DNA from: Janthinobacterium rivuli
GTDB lineage: Bacteria; Pseudomonadota; Gammaproteobacteria; Burkholderiales; Burkholderiaceae_D
Reading direction: 5' to 3'
Assembly: GCF_029690045.1 (NCBI RefSeq)
Contig: NZ_CP121464.1
Span: 1,984,001-2,048,000, forward strand
DNA length: 64,000 nt
Below are positions 36,992 to 45,065 of this stretch, piece after piece. The notes below the pieces were generated by a model that worked only from the letters and a program-made list of their open reading frames with translations, had not been told where the DNA came from and made no database searches. Every line of letters starts with the position of its first letter. Position 1 is the stretch's first letter. Position numbers and translations under genes: made by a program.

Positions 36992-39424
36992 ATGCAAGCA
37001 CAGCAAAATCAGCGCCAGGCCGCCTCCCTTACCGTCGCGTATTGCGCCGACGACGAGTTCGACCAGGACAGCATGGTCTCGCTGCATGATTTCAAGGACC
37101 TGGAAAGCAAGGCGGAAGCGCCGGCCCCGGTCGCCATCGCCGCACCCCAGCCGCAAGCCGAGCCGGCAGCCGAAGCCGATGCCAAGGCGCCCGCCGCGGA
37201 ACGCCAGAAAATGGAATTGAAAGCCATCCACGAGGCGATTGCCCGCGTGGAAGCGGAAGCGAAGGCCACCTGCGCTGCCGAAAGCCGCGCGCTGGCCGAA
37301 GCGCGCGTGCGCTCGCTGGCCGAGGACCGTGCCGCCATCGACGCGGCCGCCGCCGCCGCCGCACAGCAAAATGCGCAGGCCGCCGAAGAAGCGATTGCCG
37401 CCAACCGCGAACGCCTCGACACCATGCGCGCCGCCGCGCAAGCGAGCGTGGCGCGCCTGGAAGCCGTCAAGCAGGAAACGGCCGAACTGCGTGCCCGCGT
37501 GGAGTCCGATAATGAAATCCGCCTGGCCGCCGAACAGCGTTCGCGCGCCGAGCAGGAAAGCCGCTTGCGCGCCAGCGAGCAAGTGGCGGTGCAGTCTGAA
37601 CTGGCCGAGCAAGCCGCCCGCGCCGCCGAGGAATTGCAGGTGCAGACGGAGCAGGCGCGCCTGCAGGCCGTCGAGCGCGTCGCCGCCGTGCAGGCAGCCA
37701 AGGAAGAAATGGTGGGCATCGCCTCGGCCGACGCCAGAGTCGCCGTGCTGGCGCGCGAACGCGAGCGCCATGCCCACGGTGCGCGCCAGACGGCGCAGAT
37801 GCTGGCCGAAGCGGAAAGCGAAGCGCTGGACTTGACGGTGCAGCGCGAGCGCGCCGACCAGATCGCGCTGGAATCGGCCTTCAACCGTGCCGCCGCCGAA
37901 GTGCGCGCCCTGGAAGAAGCGCGCGCGCTGGCGCACCTGGAACAGGAACGCGAAGCCATCGCGCTGGCGCAGGCGGAATCGGAACGCCATGCGGCCCAAT
38001 CGCTGCGTTTGCGCCTGCAGACGGAAAAGGAATTGCGCGACGCGGCCATCCACCGCGAGCGCCTGGAAATGGTCGCCGTGGCCAGCGCGCAGGCGCGCCG
38101 CGATGCCGACGTGCGCATCCTGGCCGCCACCGAGGCGCGCATCGAGGTGGACCGCCAGCTGCGCGCCGTGGCGCTGGCTCGCGTGACGGCCGAACAGGAT
38201 GCGGAAATCGCCGGCCACGCCAAGCTGGAAGCGGAAACGGCCGCACTCGAACAGACCAAGGCACGCGAAGCGGCCGAACAGGCAGCCGCCGTGGCGGCAG
38301 CCCGCGAACTGGAAGAGCAGCAGCGCGCCGCCAGTCTGGCGCACGAACGCGCCGAACTGGCGCGCCAGACGGCGGAACTGGCCGCCAGCCAGAACGCAGC
38401 CGAGCAGGCCGAAGTCGATGCCGGTAAGGCGACCTTGGCCGCGCAGGAACAGGCATCGCAACTGGCGCAGGAAAAAGCCCGTCAGGCAGAGCAGCTGCTG
38501 CAGGCGGAGCAGGAGCGCCTGGCCGCCGAACAAGCCGCCATCGCCGCCCTGAAAGAAAAACTGGAAGCGGAAGCGCTGGCGTGCAACGCGGCGCAGGAAC
38601 GCATCGCCGCCGAAGGCGCGCAAGCGGAACTGCTGCGCGGCCAGCACGCGGCCGAACAGGCTTTGCGGGAAGCGGCGCAAAAGGAAGCGGACGCCATCCG
38701 CATCCTGATGGACCAGGCGCTGGTCGAAGGTGAAAAAAAGGCCGCTGCCGCGCAAGCCGTGCAGGCGCAGGCGCGCCTGGCCGTGGAACTGGGACAAGTG
38801 CATAGCGAGCGCGCCCGCGTGGAAGAAGACAAGGCGCAAGCGGCCGATGCGCTGCTGGCGTCAGAGCGCGATTTCGTCGCGGCCGAACGCGAGTCGCTGG
38901 CCCTGATCGCGCAAAAACTGGTGCAGCAGCGCCAGACCAGCAGTGCCGAAGAACGCGCCTCGCAAGCCATCGCCGGCCGCCTGGAAGTGGAAAAGCAGGC
39001 GACGGCGGCAGCCGAAGCGCGCGCCGCCATGGAACAGCAGGCGCTCGACGCCATGCGCCAGCGCGAGCAGCTGGAACTGGCCGCGCAGCGGGCCGCCAGC
39101 GAAAAGCTCGACGCGCAGCAAGCCTTGCTGGCCAGCGCCCAGGCCCATGCCGCCCTGCAGCGCAAGGCAGCCGAGACGACGCGCGCGATGGCCGAGGCCA
39201 AGCAGCAATTGCTGGAGATGGAAACGGCACGCGCGCAGCAGCAGGAACGGGAACTGGCCGCCCTGCGCGCCAGCCTGGAGCAACCGCAAAGCGCGTTTTC
39301 CAGCTCCCTGACCGCCGCCCGCGCGAAAGCCGAACAGGTGAGCTCGGCCAGTTTGACGCGTGAAGTGATCGAGAGATTGACGCAGCCGAATGAGTCAGCC
39401 GGCGCCGTATGGCGTTCGCGCTAG
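36992..39424 (+). CDS. Large alanine-rich coiled-coil protein
   Basis: The 810-residue protein is almost wholly predicted alpha-helix, rich in Ala, Glu, Gln and Arg. It has a continuous heptad-like pattern from about residue 70 to 780 and no signal peptide or membrane segment. The first 70 residues differ: an acidic start (ADDEFDQDSMVSLHDFKD) and a Pro/Ala linker. The C-terminus (SSASLTREVIERLTQP) is also not coiled coil. This could be a cytoskeletal or scaffold protein of the bacterial coiled-coil-rich class, but I recognise no named family. GCGAGAA precedes the ATG. It is a single-gene unit after srkA. Confidence 0.7.
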   Translation: MQAQQNQRQAASLTVAYCADDEFDQDSMVSLHDFKDLESKAEAPAPVAIAAPQPQAEPAAEADAKAPAAERQKMELKAIHEAIARVEAEAKATCAAESRALAEARVRSLAEDRAAIDAAAAAAAQQNAQAAEEAIAANRERLDTMRAAAQASVARLEAVKQETAELRARVESDNEIRLAAEQRSRAEQESRLRASEQVAVQSELAEQAARAAEELQVQTEQARLQAVERVAAVQAAKEEMVGIASADARVAVLARERERHAHGARQTAQMLAEAESEALDLTVQRERADQIALESAFNRAAAEVRALEEARALAHLEQEREAIALAQAESERHAAQSLRLRLQTEKELRDAAIHRERLEMVAVASAQARRDADVRILAATEARIEVDRQLRAVALARVTAEQDAEIAGHAKLEAETAALEQTKAREAAEQAAAVAAARELEEQQRAASLAHERAELARQTAELAASQNAAEQAEVDAGKATLAAQEQASQLAQEKARQAEQLLQAEQERLAAEQAAIAALKEKLEAEALACNAAQERIAAEGAQAELLRGQHAAEQALREAAQKEADAIRILMDQALVEGEKKAAAAQAVQAQARLAVELGQVHSERARVEEDKAQAADALLASERDFVAAERESLALIAQKLVQQRQTSSAEERASQAIAGRLEVEKQATAAAEARAAMEQQALDAMRQREQLELAAQRAASEKLDAQQALLASAQAHAALQRKAAETTRAMAEAKQQLLEMETARAQQQERELAALRASLEQPQSAFSSSLTAARAKAEQVSSASLTREVIERLTQPNESAGAVWRSR

Positions 39425-39434
39425 GCTCGAACGT

Positions 39435-40388
39435 TTAAAACTTCCTGCCCACGCCCACCAGCAACACATCCGCATCGCGGTGGTAATCCGTTACCACCCG
39501 GTTCCACGCCACTTGCGCCAGCCAGTGGCGGTTGACGTGGTAGCGGGCCACGGCTGACAGCAAGCCTGTCAGGCGCGTGTCGTGGCCCTGGGTGTCGCGG
39601 CCGTCCCAGGCCACGTAGGGCCCGGCGCCCATGCCGAATTCCACCTTTTCATTGAGCGAGCGGATCAGCCACAGCTGGGCCGCCGCGCCGCGCCGGTGCG
39701 CCAGCACCGTGCTGCCTTCATCGAGCGCGCTGACCGTCCAGTCCACGTATTTTCCCGCCGCGCGCCGGTATTCCAGGGTGAACGGGCGCGAGGACTCGGA
39801 GCGCAAGCTGTTGACGATGGTGTGGCCGGTCGATAAGGTCAAGGTGTCGTCGTACGCCCAGTTCTGCAAGTGCAGCTTGGCGCCCGGCACCCCATCATAG
39901 CGGTAGCCGGCGCCGATCAACAGGTGCGTGGTGTTGTCCTTGCCATCGGGCTTGATACGGTTGAGCTGCGCTTGCGCATACCAGCGGTTGTCGAACTGCC
40001 AGCGCGCCTGCAGGCTGACGATGGAAGCCCAGCCGTGGTCATTGTCGAAATTGTGCGGCGCTTCGTCCGTCCTGGCCGTGTCGAAGAAAAAATAGCGGCC
40101 CACGCCGGCGCCCAGCATCAGCCCCTGGGCCACGTTTTTCGTGCGCAGCCAGACCTGGCCCGCCATGCCGTCGCGGTGATGGTCGTCCGGGTGCCCTTCG
40201 TTGATATATGACAGGCTCAGCGCATTGTAATTGCCCACGGGCTGCGTGTAGCTGATGGCGCCGACAAAGGTGCGCTCCCTGGTCGAGTGTACCTTCAGGG
40301 CGCCGGCCATGCCGGACAGGTCCTGTGCCTGGGCGGACAGGGGGAGTGAGGCGGCCAGCAGGGTCAGGAAGGTGGCTTGTATGCGCAT
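39435..40388 (-). CDS. Outer-membrane beta-barrel protein
   Basis: The 317-residue product starts with a Sec signal peptide (MRIQATFLTLLAASLPLSAQA, cleaved near 21). It then shows alternating hydrophobic strands rich in Tyr, Trp and Gly and ends in an aromatic Phe (LLVGVGRKF), as expected for an outer-membrane barrel. It resembles YaiO-type barrels, but that assignment is tentative and no ligand can be named. It converges on the coiled-coil gene with ten bases between stops. A ten-G tract lies 133–142 bases upstream of its start. Confidence 0.7.
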   Translation of the reverse strand: MRIQATFLTLLAASLPLSAQAQDLSGMAGALKVHSTRERTFVGAISYTQPVGNYNALSLSYINEGHPDDHHRDGMAGQVWLRTKNVAQGLMLGAGVGRYFFFDTARTDEAPHNFDNDHGWASIVSLQARWQFDNRWYAQAQLNRIKPDGKDNTTHLLIGAGYRYDGVPGAKLHLQNWAYDDTLTLSTGHTIVNSLRSESSRPFTLEYRRAAGKYVDWTVSALDEGSTVLAHRRGAAAQLWLIRSLNEKVEFGMGAGPYVAWDGRDTQGHDTRLTGLLSAVARYHVNRHWLAQVAWNRVVTDYHRDADVLLVGVGRKF

Positions 40389-40520
40389 GACGTTTCCAGT
40401 GACAGAGGTGAAGACACGCTAACGGTCGTCTGGCGGCGCATCATGCGATTGCGCAAGCATCTTGCGGTTTGATTACATTTGTAAATGGTTTAGCCAGAAT
40501 GCGGCACACGAAGACATTGA

Positions 40521-40530
40521 GGGGGGGGGG
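40521..40530 (+). repeat. Homopolymeric tract of ten G
   Basis: Ten consecutive G residues sit between the barrel gene start (40388) and the hairpin that follows the small membrane protein gene. Tracts of this length are prone to slippage. It is outside any gene I call, so any effect would be on transcription or termination. Confidence 0.85.
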
Positions 40531-40532
40531 AG

Positions 40533-40560
40533 GCGCCGGCCTGGAAAGGCTGGCCGGCGC
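40533..40560 (-). terminator. GC-rich hairpin after the small membrane protein gene
   Basis: GCGCCGGCC (40533–40541) pairs with GGCCGGCGC (40552–40560) around a 10-base loop. On the minus strand it lies 30 bases after the stop at 40591 and is followed by a C-run, not a T-run. It probably ends the Ter-cluster transcript. Confidence 0.5.
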
Positions 40561-40590
40561 GATGTTTCTGAAGTTACTGGACTTGCGGTA

Positions 40591-40965
40591 TTACTGGCTC
40601 AATACGACTTTATCGGCAAAATATTCCGTCTCGCCGAAGCATTGCGTGGGCACGCCCTTGTGCTGGCTGTAGGTGACGAGAATGCGCTTGCCGGCGGCGG
40701 CCGACAGTTGCTTGGCCACCTCTTCATCGCGCACGCTGAACTGGAATTTTTCCGGGATGGTGCCCGGCAGCGCGGTGAGCAGTAATTCACCCTCCCATGT
40801 CTTGCAAATCCAGCCCCGCTTGGAGAACTTTTGCAGGTAGCCCGCCCGTTCGCCTTCCGAGTACGAGAAGCTGAGGGCCATCCACGTGTAGGCTGCCAGC
40901 AGCAGGAAGCCGGCCACGAGGAAGATGGCGAAGGCGAAGGTGACTTTTTTGGTCGTAGGGGTCAT
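40591..40965 (-). CDS. Small single-pass membrane protein of unknown function
   Basis: The 124-residue protein has one N-terminal hydrophobic segment (about 8–32) with a short basic start, so most of it probably faces the periplasm. The rest holds two cysteines (GWICKTWEG and PTQCFGETEY) that could pair. No domain is recognised. It lies 24 bases after the TerA-like gene on the same strand and is probably the last gene of the Ter operon. Confidence 0.7.
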   Translation of the reverse strand: MTPTTKKVTFAFAIFLVAGFLLLAAYTWMALSFSYSEGERAGYLQKFSKRGWICKTWEGELLLTALPGTIPEKFQFSVRDEEVAKQLSAAAGKRILVTYSQHKGVPTQCFGETEYFADKVVLSQ

Positions 40966-40989
40966 GGTAGGGTTGTTTAGGTAAAAGGA

Positions 40990-42234
40990 TCAGTCCTTGC
41001 GGCCGGCTTTCCAGTTCAGACCAAAGTTATATCTTTCGTCCATGGCCTGGTGCGCCGTGATTTTACCTTGGCCGCCGAAGTATTCCACCAATTTTGTCAC
41101 CTGCAGGTTGCCGCCGTGGTTTTCCAGCATGGCGATGGCGCACATGGCGTGCTGGCTATCGCTGTCGAGGCGCACTTCGACGGTCGGCTGGCCGGGAATT
41201 TCGATCGTCACGACGCCATCCGTGGCGGCCCAGTTCGGCACGCCTTCGTAGATGAAGGCGTAGACGAGCACGCGCTTGATCTGGTCGAAATGGGTGCCGT
41301 TGATGAAGATGTTTTCGCCGCTGCTGATGCTGCCCGTGCGGTCGTCGCCTTCCAGGTGGATATACGGCGGACGGTCGTAGGCACCCCAGCTGTTGCCCAG
41401 CGCCTGCACGGCGCTCTTGGCCCCGCCGCTCATTTCGAACAGGCAGCCGATATCGAGGTCGATGCCGCCCGAACGGCCGGCCGGTTTGTTGAACAGCTTG
41501 CCGAGGAAGCCCGTGTCCAGCTTCGAGGCGGGCGCCTGGCCTTGCGACGCGTTCTGATTCCAGTTCAGGTTGACCCGGATGCGGCCATAGCCGCCGCTGT
41601 CGCGCTTGTCGAGCGAAATCTTGTCGCCGCGTTTTTCCAGGCGAATTTTCGACAGCGAGATTTTATTCGCCGGTGGCGGGGCCGCTGGCGCAGGCACGGA
41701 AGCCGGCGCTGGCGCCGGGGACGACGAAGCCGCCTCGCTGCCGCCAAAGTGCTTCAGCAGCGCCGCCAGGCCGCCCGCGAAACCCTGGCCCACGGCGCCG
41801 AAGCGCCAGCTGCCGTCGCGGCGATACAGTTCGCCGATGATGACGGCTTTCTCGTCCTGGAAGTCATTGCCCGTGAAGGCAAACGTGGCCGCCTGGCCCA
41901 GCGCCATGCTGGAGTTGCCCAGCGCGCGCATGCTGCCCTGTTCCGTCGCCGCAGTAAACACCAGCTTGTCGATCGAGGCGGGCAGGCGGGCCAGGTCGAC
42001 CTGGAAGGTGGAGCGGGGGCCGTTCAAGTCCACCGTGATGGCGTTGTCCGGCGCGCTTTTCTGGTTGAAGAAGACCATGTAGCGGTCGTCCGACAGCTTG
42101 CCGGCCGCATCGACGCCGAAGCAGCTGACGTCCACTTCCATCGAACCCGAAACGATATCGAGCGTGACGGCAAACGGGCCATTCAAGCCCAGGTCCGCCA
42201 GTTTGCCTTTTTGTCCGCGTGTGAAATTGGTCAT
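40990..42234 (-). CDS. TerA/TerD-type tellurium resistance protein
   Basis: The 414-residue protein has an N-terminal TerD-fold domain (1–165; DVSCFGVDAAGKLSDDRYMVFFNQ, and IIGELYRRDGSWRFGAVGQGFAGGL near its end). A Pro/Ala linker (about 168–190) follows, then a TerA-like C-terminal domain (RIRVNLNWN, DIGCLFEMSGGAKSAVQALG, GENIFINGTHFDQIKRVLVYAFIYEG). TerD domains bind Ca2+ and are linked to tellurite, phage and membrane-stress resistance. The function is known only broadly. Its start overlaps the CitE-like gene stop as ATGA (42231–42234), tying it to the biosynthetic genes upstream. Confidence 0.88.
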   Translation of the reverse strand: MTNFTRGQKGKLADLGLNGPFAVTLDIVSGSMEVDVSCFGVDAAGKLSDDRYMVFFNQKSAPDNAITVDLNGPRSTFQVDLARLPASIDKLVFTAATEQGSMRALGNSSMALGQAATFAFTGNDFQDEKAVIIGELYRRDGSWRFGAVGQGFAGGLAALLKHFGGSEAASSSPAPAPASVPAPAAPPPANKISLSKIRLEKRGDKISLDKRDSGGYGRIRVNLNWNQNASQGQAPASKLDTGFLGKLFNKPAGRSGGIDLDIGCLFEMSGGAKSAVQALGNSWGAYDRPPYIHLEGDDRTGSISSGENIFINGTHFDQIKRVLVYAFIYEGVPNWAATDGVVTIEIPGQPTVEVRLDSDSQHAMCAIAMLENHGGNLQVTKLVEYFGGQGKITAHQAMDERYNFGLNWKAGRKD

Positions 42235-43217
42235 GGTCGTGCAATCCCTTCGTCGCTTGAGAGTTGAATCAATGAGGTAGTCGGATGGTGCGCGGCGGCG
42301 CCATCGGCCGCATGGCGGATGCCGAACAGGCGCGCTTGCTCGATGATGCGCAGCGCCCAGCTACTGTGGGTCGCCACTTCGCACATCGATTCCTGCATGC
42401 GGAACACGGCCGGGCTGTCCGGGTCGATGATGCGCAGCGCCAGTTCGATGTCCGACTGCGCCACCTGGTAGTGGCGTTCGATCTGCGGCACCTGGTCCGG
42501 GTGGATGGCCGTCTTGGCGATCATGCCGTGCGCCATGTCCTGCGCCACTTCGGCATCCAGCCAGCTGCCTTGCGACAGGTGCTCGAAGACGGGCGCCGTC
42601 AGCTGGAAGCCGTGCGGCTTGAAGATGGTGACCAGGCGGCCGATGACCTGGCCCAGCGGCGTTTGATAGATGGTGCCGCTGGTGGGGCGGCGCAGTCCCA
42701 GCAGAGCCAGCAGATCGTTGCCGCCGATGCGCAGGGCCAGGATGCGGCGGCGCACTTCCGGCGCCGACAAAATGATGCGGAACTGCTTCATTTCCTCGTC
42801 GTCGAACACTTCCGCCGTTTCCAGCGTCGGCATCAACAGATGATGCGTATGGCGCACCAGCTCGAAATACGCGCTGAAGTTGTGGCGCGTGGATTTCGGC
42901 AGCACGAAGCCGCTCAATTTGTCGGCGCCGGGCATGCCCAGCACGCGCGCCAGCACCTCGAGATTGCGCACGCGCACGAAGCGCAAGGTATCCGATTCGT
43001 CGCACATGTTTTGCAGCGCCAGCGACAAATTGAACAGCGCGTAACTGAGGTCGCGTTCCGCGATGGCGTCTTCGGTGCAAAGTATGACCGAACGCAAATG
43101 GCTGAATTTGTCGCCATTGGCGATCGCCAGCAAATCCTTGTGCGTGGTCGGCACGTACATGGAGGCGCCCAGCGCCGCCTTATGCTCACTTTGTGGGTGT
43201 AGGGAGTTGTTATCCAT
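42231..43217 (-). CDS. CitE-like HpcH/HpaI aldolase–lyase of the Ter cluster
   Basis: The 328-residue protein resembles the C-C lyases of the HpcH/HpaI/CitE superfamily, with barrel-like segments GASMYVPTTHKDLL, FVRVRNLEVLARVL, MPTLETAEVFDDEEM, LALRIGGNDLLALLGL and GMIAKTAIHPDQVPQIERHY. The last matches the CitE-type end strand. Ter-linked CitE-like proteins are predicted to make or cut a C-C bond in an unknown metabolite. It overlaps its upstream neighbour by eight bases and the TerA-like gene by four. Confidence 0.82.
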   Translation of the reverse strand: MDNNSLHPQSEHKAALGASMYVPTTHKDLLAIANGDKFSHLRSVILCTEDAIAERDLSYALFNLSLALQNMCDESDTLRFVRVRNLEVLARVLGMPGADKLSGFVLPKSTRHNFSAYFELVRHTHHLLMPTLETAEVFDDEEMKQFRIILSAPEVRRRILALRIGGNDLLALLGLRRPTSGTIYQTPLGQVIGRLVTIFKPHGFQLTAPVFEHLSQGSWLDAEVAQDMAHGMIAKTAIHPDQVPQIERHYQVAQSDIELALRIIDPDSPAVFRMQESMCEVATHSSWALRIIEQARLFGIRHAADGAAAHHPTTSLIQLSSDEGIARP

Positions 43218-44316
43218 CGACTGCGCTCCTGATAAGGGCGACCGCCTGGTAAGGCAGCGCCGGTTCTACTGTGACGGGTATGGCTTTTTCCTGCGCCAGA
43301 AGCAGCAAATGTGCCACGTCCGGCGCATTCGTGTCGCGCACGATCAGGCGCTCGGGCACGCGGCGCAGCAGCACGCGCGTCGCTTCGCCGATGCCTGGCT
43401 TGATCAGATTGATGTCGCTGATGCCGTATTCCTGCTGCGCGGCGGCCATGTAGGCTTGCGAGCGGGCCGCCATGGCTGGCGCATCGCTCGCTTCGGCCAG
43501 AGGGATGCCGCTGCTGGCGGCAATCGCCACGGCGTCGGCCACCAGGCCGTCGGCGAAAGCGCGCGACTGGTCGTGCGCTTCGAACTGCGCGTAGTACACG
43601 CAGCCATGGAAGTCGCCGGGGGCTATGGCATCATTGAGCACGGAGCGGCTGACCAGGCCCGAGACGGTGGCATTCAAGATGCTCGACGGGATCAGGTAGT
43701 CGCTGGCCGAGGCGGCGCAGGCGGCCGTGCCGGCCAGGTCGGACAGCACGAACAGACCGCCGTCGATCGCCGTGCCATGCGCCGCATTGAAGTCGTTGAC
43801 CGTCTGGCGCAGTTCGCGCGAAATCACGCCCTTGCCCGTCCAGCCGTCGACGAAGACGATGGAGTCGGCCGCATGGCCGTGCGCCAGGATGTGGTGCAGG
43901 GCATTCGCGTCGATGCCGCGGTCGCGGATGATGGAGACGGAATAATGGCTGCACTCGCGCTGGAACACCTGGCGCAGCAGGTGACCCAGGATGACTCCCA
44001 CGGGCGTGCCGGCGCGCGCCAGCGACACCAGTGTGATGGGGCCCGTGCGGCGCGCCGCGATCAGGGCCGCCAGGCGCAGGCAGTCGCGCGCCATTTGCAG
44101 CCGGTTGGCCGCGAACGCGCTCTGGAACAGCGCCAGGTAGGCGGGCGAAGGCAAGGACTCTGGCGACAGCATTTCGCTGTAGTGGCGCTGGCCCGACTGG
44201 ATCAGGCGCTCTTTTTCGGCCAGGTCGAGGATCGGTTCAAGCGCCATGGGCGTCAGCAGAAACTCCACGTCTTCCTGGCGGTAGCTGCCGCTGAAATGCT
44301 GCTTGCCGTCGGTCAT
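43210..44316 (-). CDS. Phosphoribosyltransferase–PELOTA protein ('StiP' family)
   Basis: The 368-residue protein belongs to the group often labelled cysteine protease StiP. Sequence analysis in the literature instead assigns a phosphoribosyltransferase-like N-terminal domain and a PELOTA RNA-binding-like C-terminal domain. Visible are SLARAGTPVGVILG, SIVFVDGWTGKGVISREL (the PRPP-loop position) and the end region RLIVRDTNAPDVAHLLLLAQEKAIPV, which has PELOTA character. It probably transfers or uses a phosphoribosyl group in the Ter metabolite pathway. The ATG at 44316 overlaps the HAD gene stop by four bases. Confidence 0.82.
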   Translation of the reverse strand: MTDGKQHFSGSYRQEDVEFLLTPMALEPILDLAEKERLIQSGQRHYSEMLSPESLPSPAYLALFQSAFAANRLQMARDCLRLAALIAARRTGPITLVSLARAGTPVGVILGHLLRQVFQRECSHYSVSIIRDRGIDANALHHILAHGHAADSIVFVDGWTGKGVISRELRQTVNDFNAAHGTAIDGGLFVLSDLAGTAACAASASDYLIPSSILNATVSGLVSRSVLNDAIAPGDFHGCVYYAQFEAHDQSRAFADGLVADAVAIAASSGIPLAEASDAPAMAARSQAYMAAAQQEYGISDINLIKPGIGEATRVLLRRVPERLIVRDTNAPDVAHLLLLAQEKAIPVTVEPALPYQAVALIRSAVDG

Positions 44317-45065
44317 AGCGCCGCCACCGTGAGTGCCGCCAGCTGGGTGCCGTTGGGGATGATGGCGTAGTCGCAGGCGGCCATGAAGCGCGCGTCCGAG
44401 CGGCTGTCGCCCATGCCGAAGCTGACGATGGGGCCATGTTCGGCTTCCAGTTCCGCGCGCAGGTAGGCGACGGCGCGCGCCTTGTTCAAGGTCTTCGGCA
44501 GCACGGCCAGGTTGTTGCCATTGCGGTGGATGAAGTAGTCGGCGCCTTCGGTTGCGATCCACTGCTGCAGCACTTGTTCTTCGATGTCGGCCAGGCGTTC
44601 GCCGCGCGCTTCATGGTCCTTGACGACGATGTAGAACGGCGTGTTGTAGTCCTCGATCAGGCGCGCGCGCGAGGGCATGCCCGTCTTGACCTGGAAATCG
44701 TCGATGATGCGCATGGCGTCCCGCAGACCGGGCAAGGCCGTCTGCATGTCGTTCTGCATCAGGGACAGCCAGCCCGCGTCGAGCGCGCCGCCCGGCTGCA
44801 GCACGATGCCGCCGTAATCGAGCACGCTGTAGCTGGTGAACGGCAGGTCGACGCGGCGGAAGGCGTCGCCATTTCTCGCCGTGGCGGGGATCAGGGTCAT
44901 GCCGCTTTGCGCGAATTCAAAGAAGGCGCGCTGGCGTGCCGTCGTAAACGAGCAGGCATCGCCATTTTTCAAATACGCGGCCGCTTGCAAATCGGTCTCG
45001 CCGGGGCATTTCTTAGGGGTCTGGAACAGTGTGTCGTCCAGATCAACAAACAGGAATTTCTTCAA
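44313..45065 (-). CDS. HAD-superfamily phosphatase of the Ter cluster
   Basis: The product has HAD motif I FLFVDLDDTLF at its very start, motif II ATARN, a motif III Lys region (LPKTLNKARAV) and motif IV GMGDSRSDARFM, the layout of a C2-cap phosphatase. It should remove a phosphate from an intermediate of the pathway. The start is uncertain: TTG at 45065 places motif I right after the start, as usual, with AGAGA upstream; ATG at 45101 adds 12 residues (262 in total) and overlaps the previous gene by 59 bases. Either way it overlaps the PRTase–TRSP gene. Confidence 0.83.
   Translation of the reverse strand: MKKFLFVDLDDTLFQTPKKCPGETDLQAAAYLKNGDACSFTTARQRAFFEFAQSGMTLIPATARNGDAFRRVDLPFTSYSVLDYGGIVLQPGGALDAGWLSLMQNDMQTALPGLRDAMRIIDDFQVKTGMPSRARLIEDYNTPFYIVVKDHEARGERLADIEEQVLQQWIATEGADYFIHRNGNNLAVLPKTLNKARAVAYLRAELEAEHGPIVSFGMGDSRSDARFMAACDYAIIPNGTQLAALTVAAL

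Noticed and set aside
36791..38839. Long minus-strand open frame (about 680 codons) opposite the coiled-coil gene
   Set aside because: It reads Phe/Leu/Arg/Gly-rich low-complexity sequence and mirrors the Ala/Glu codons of the plus strand; no start signal or family match.
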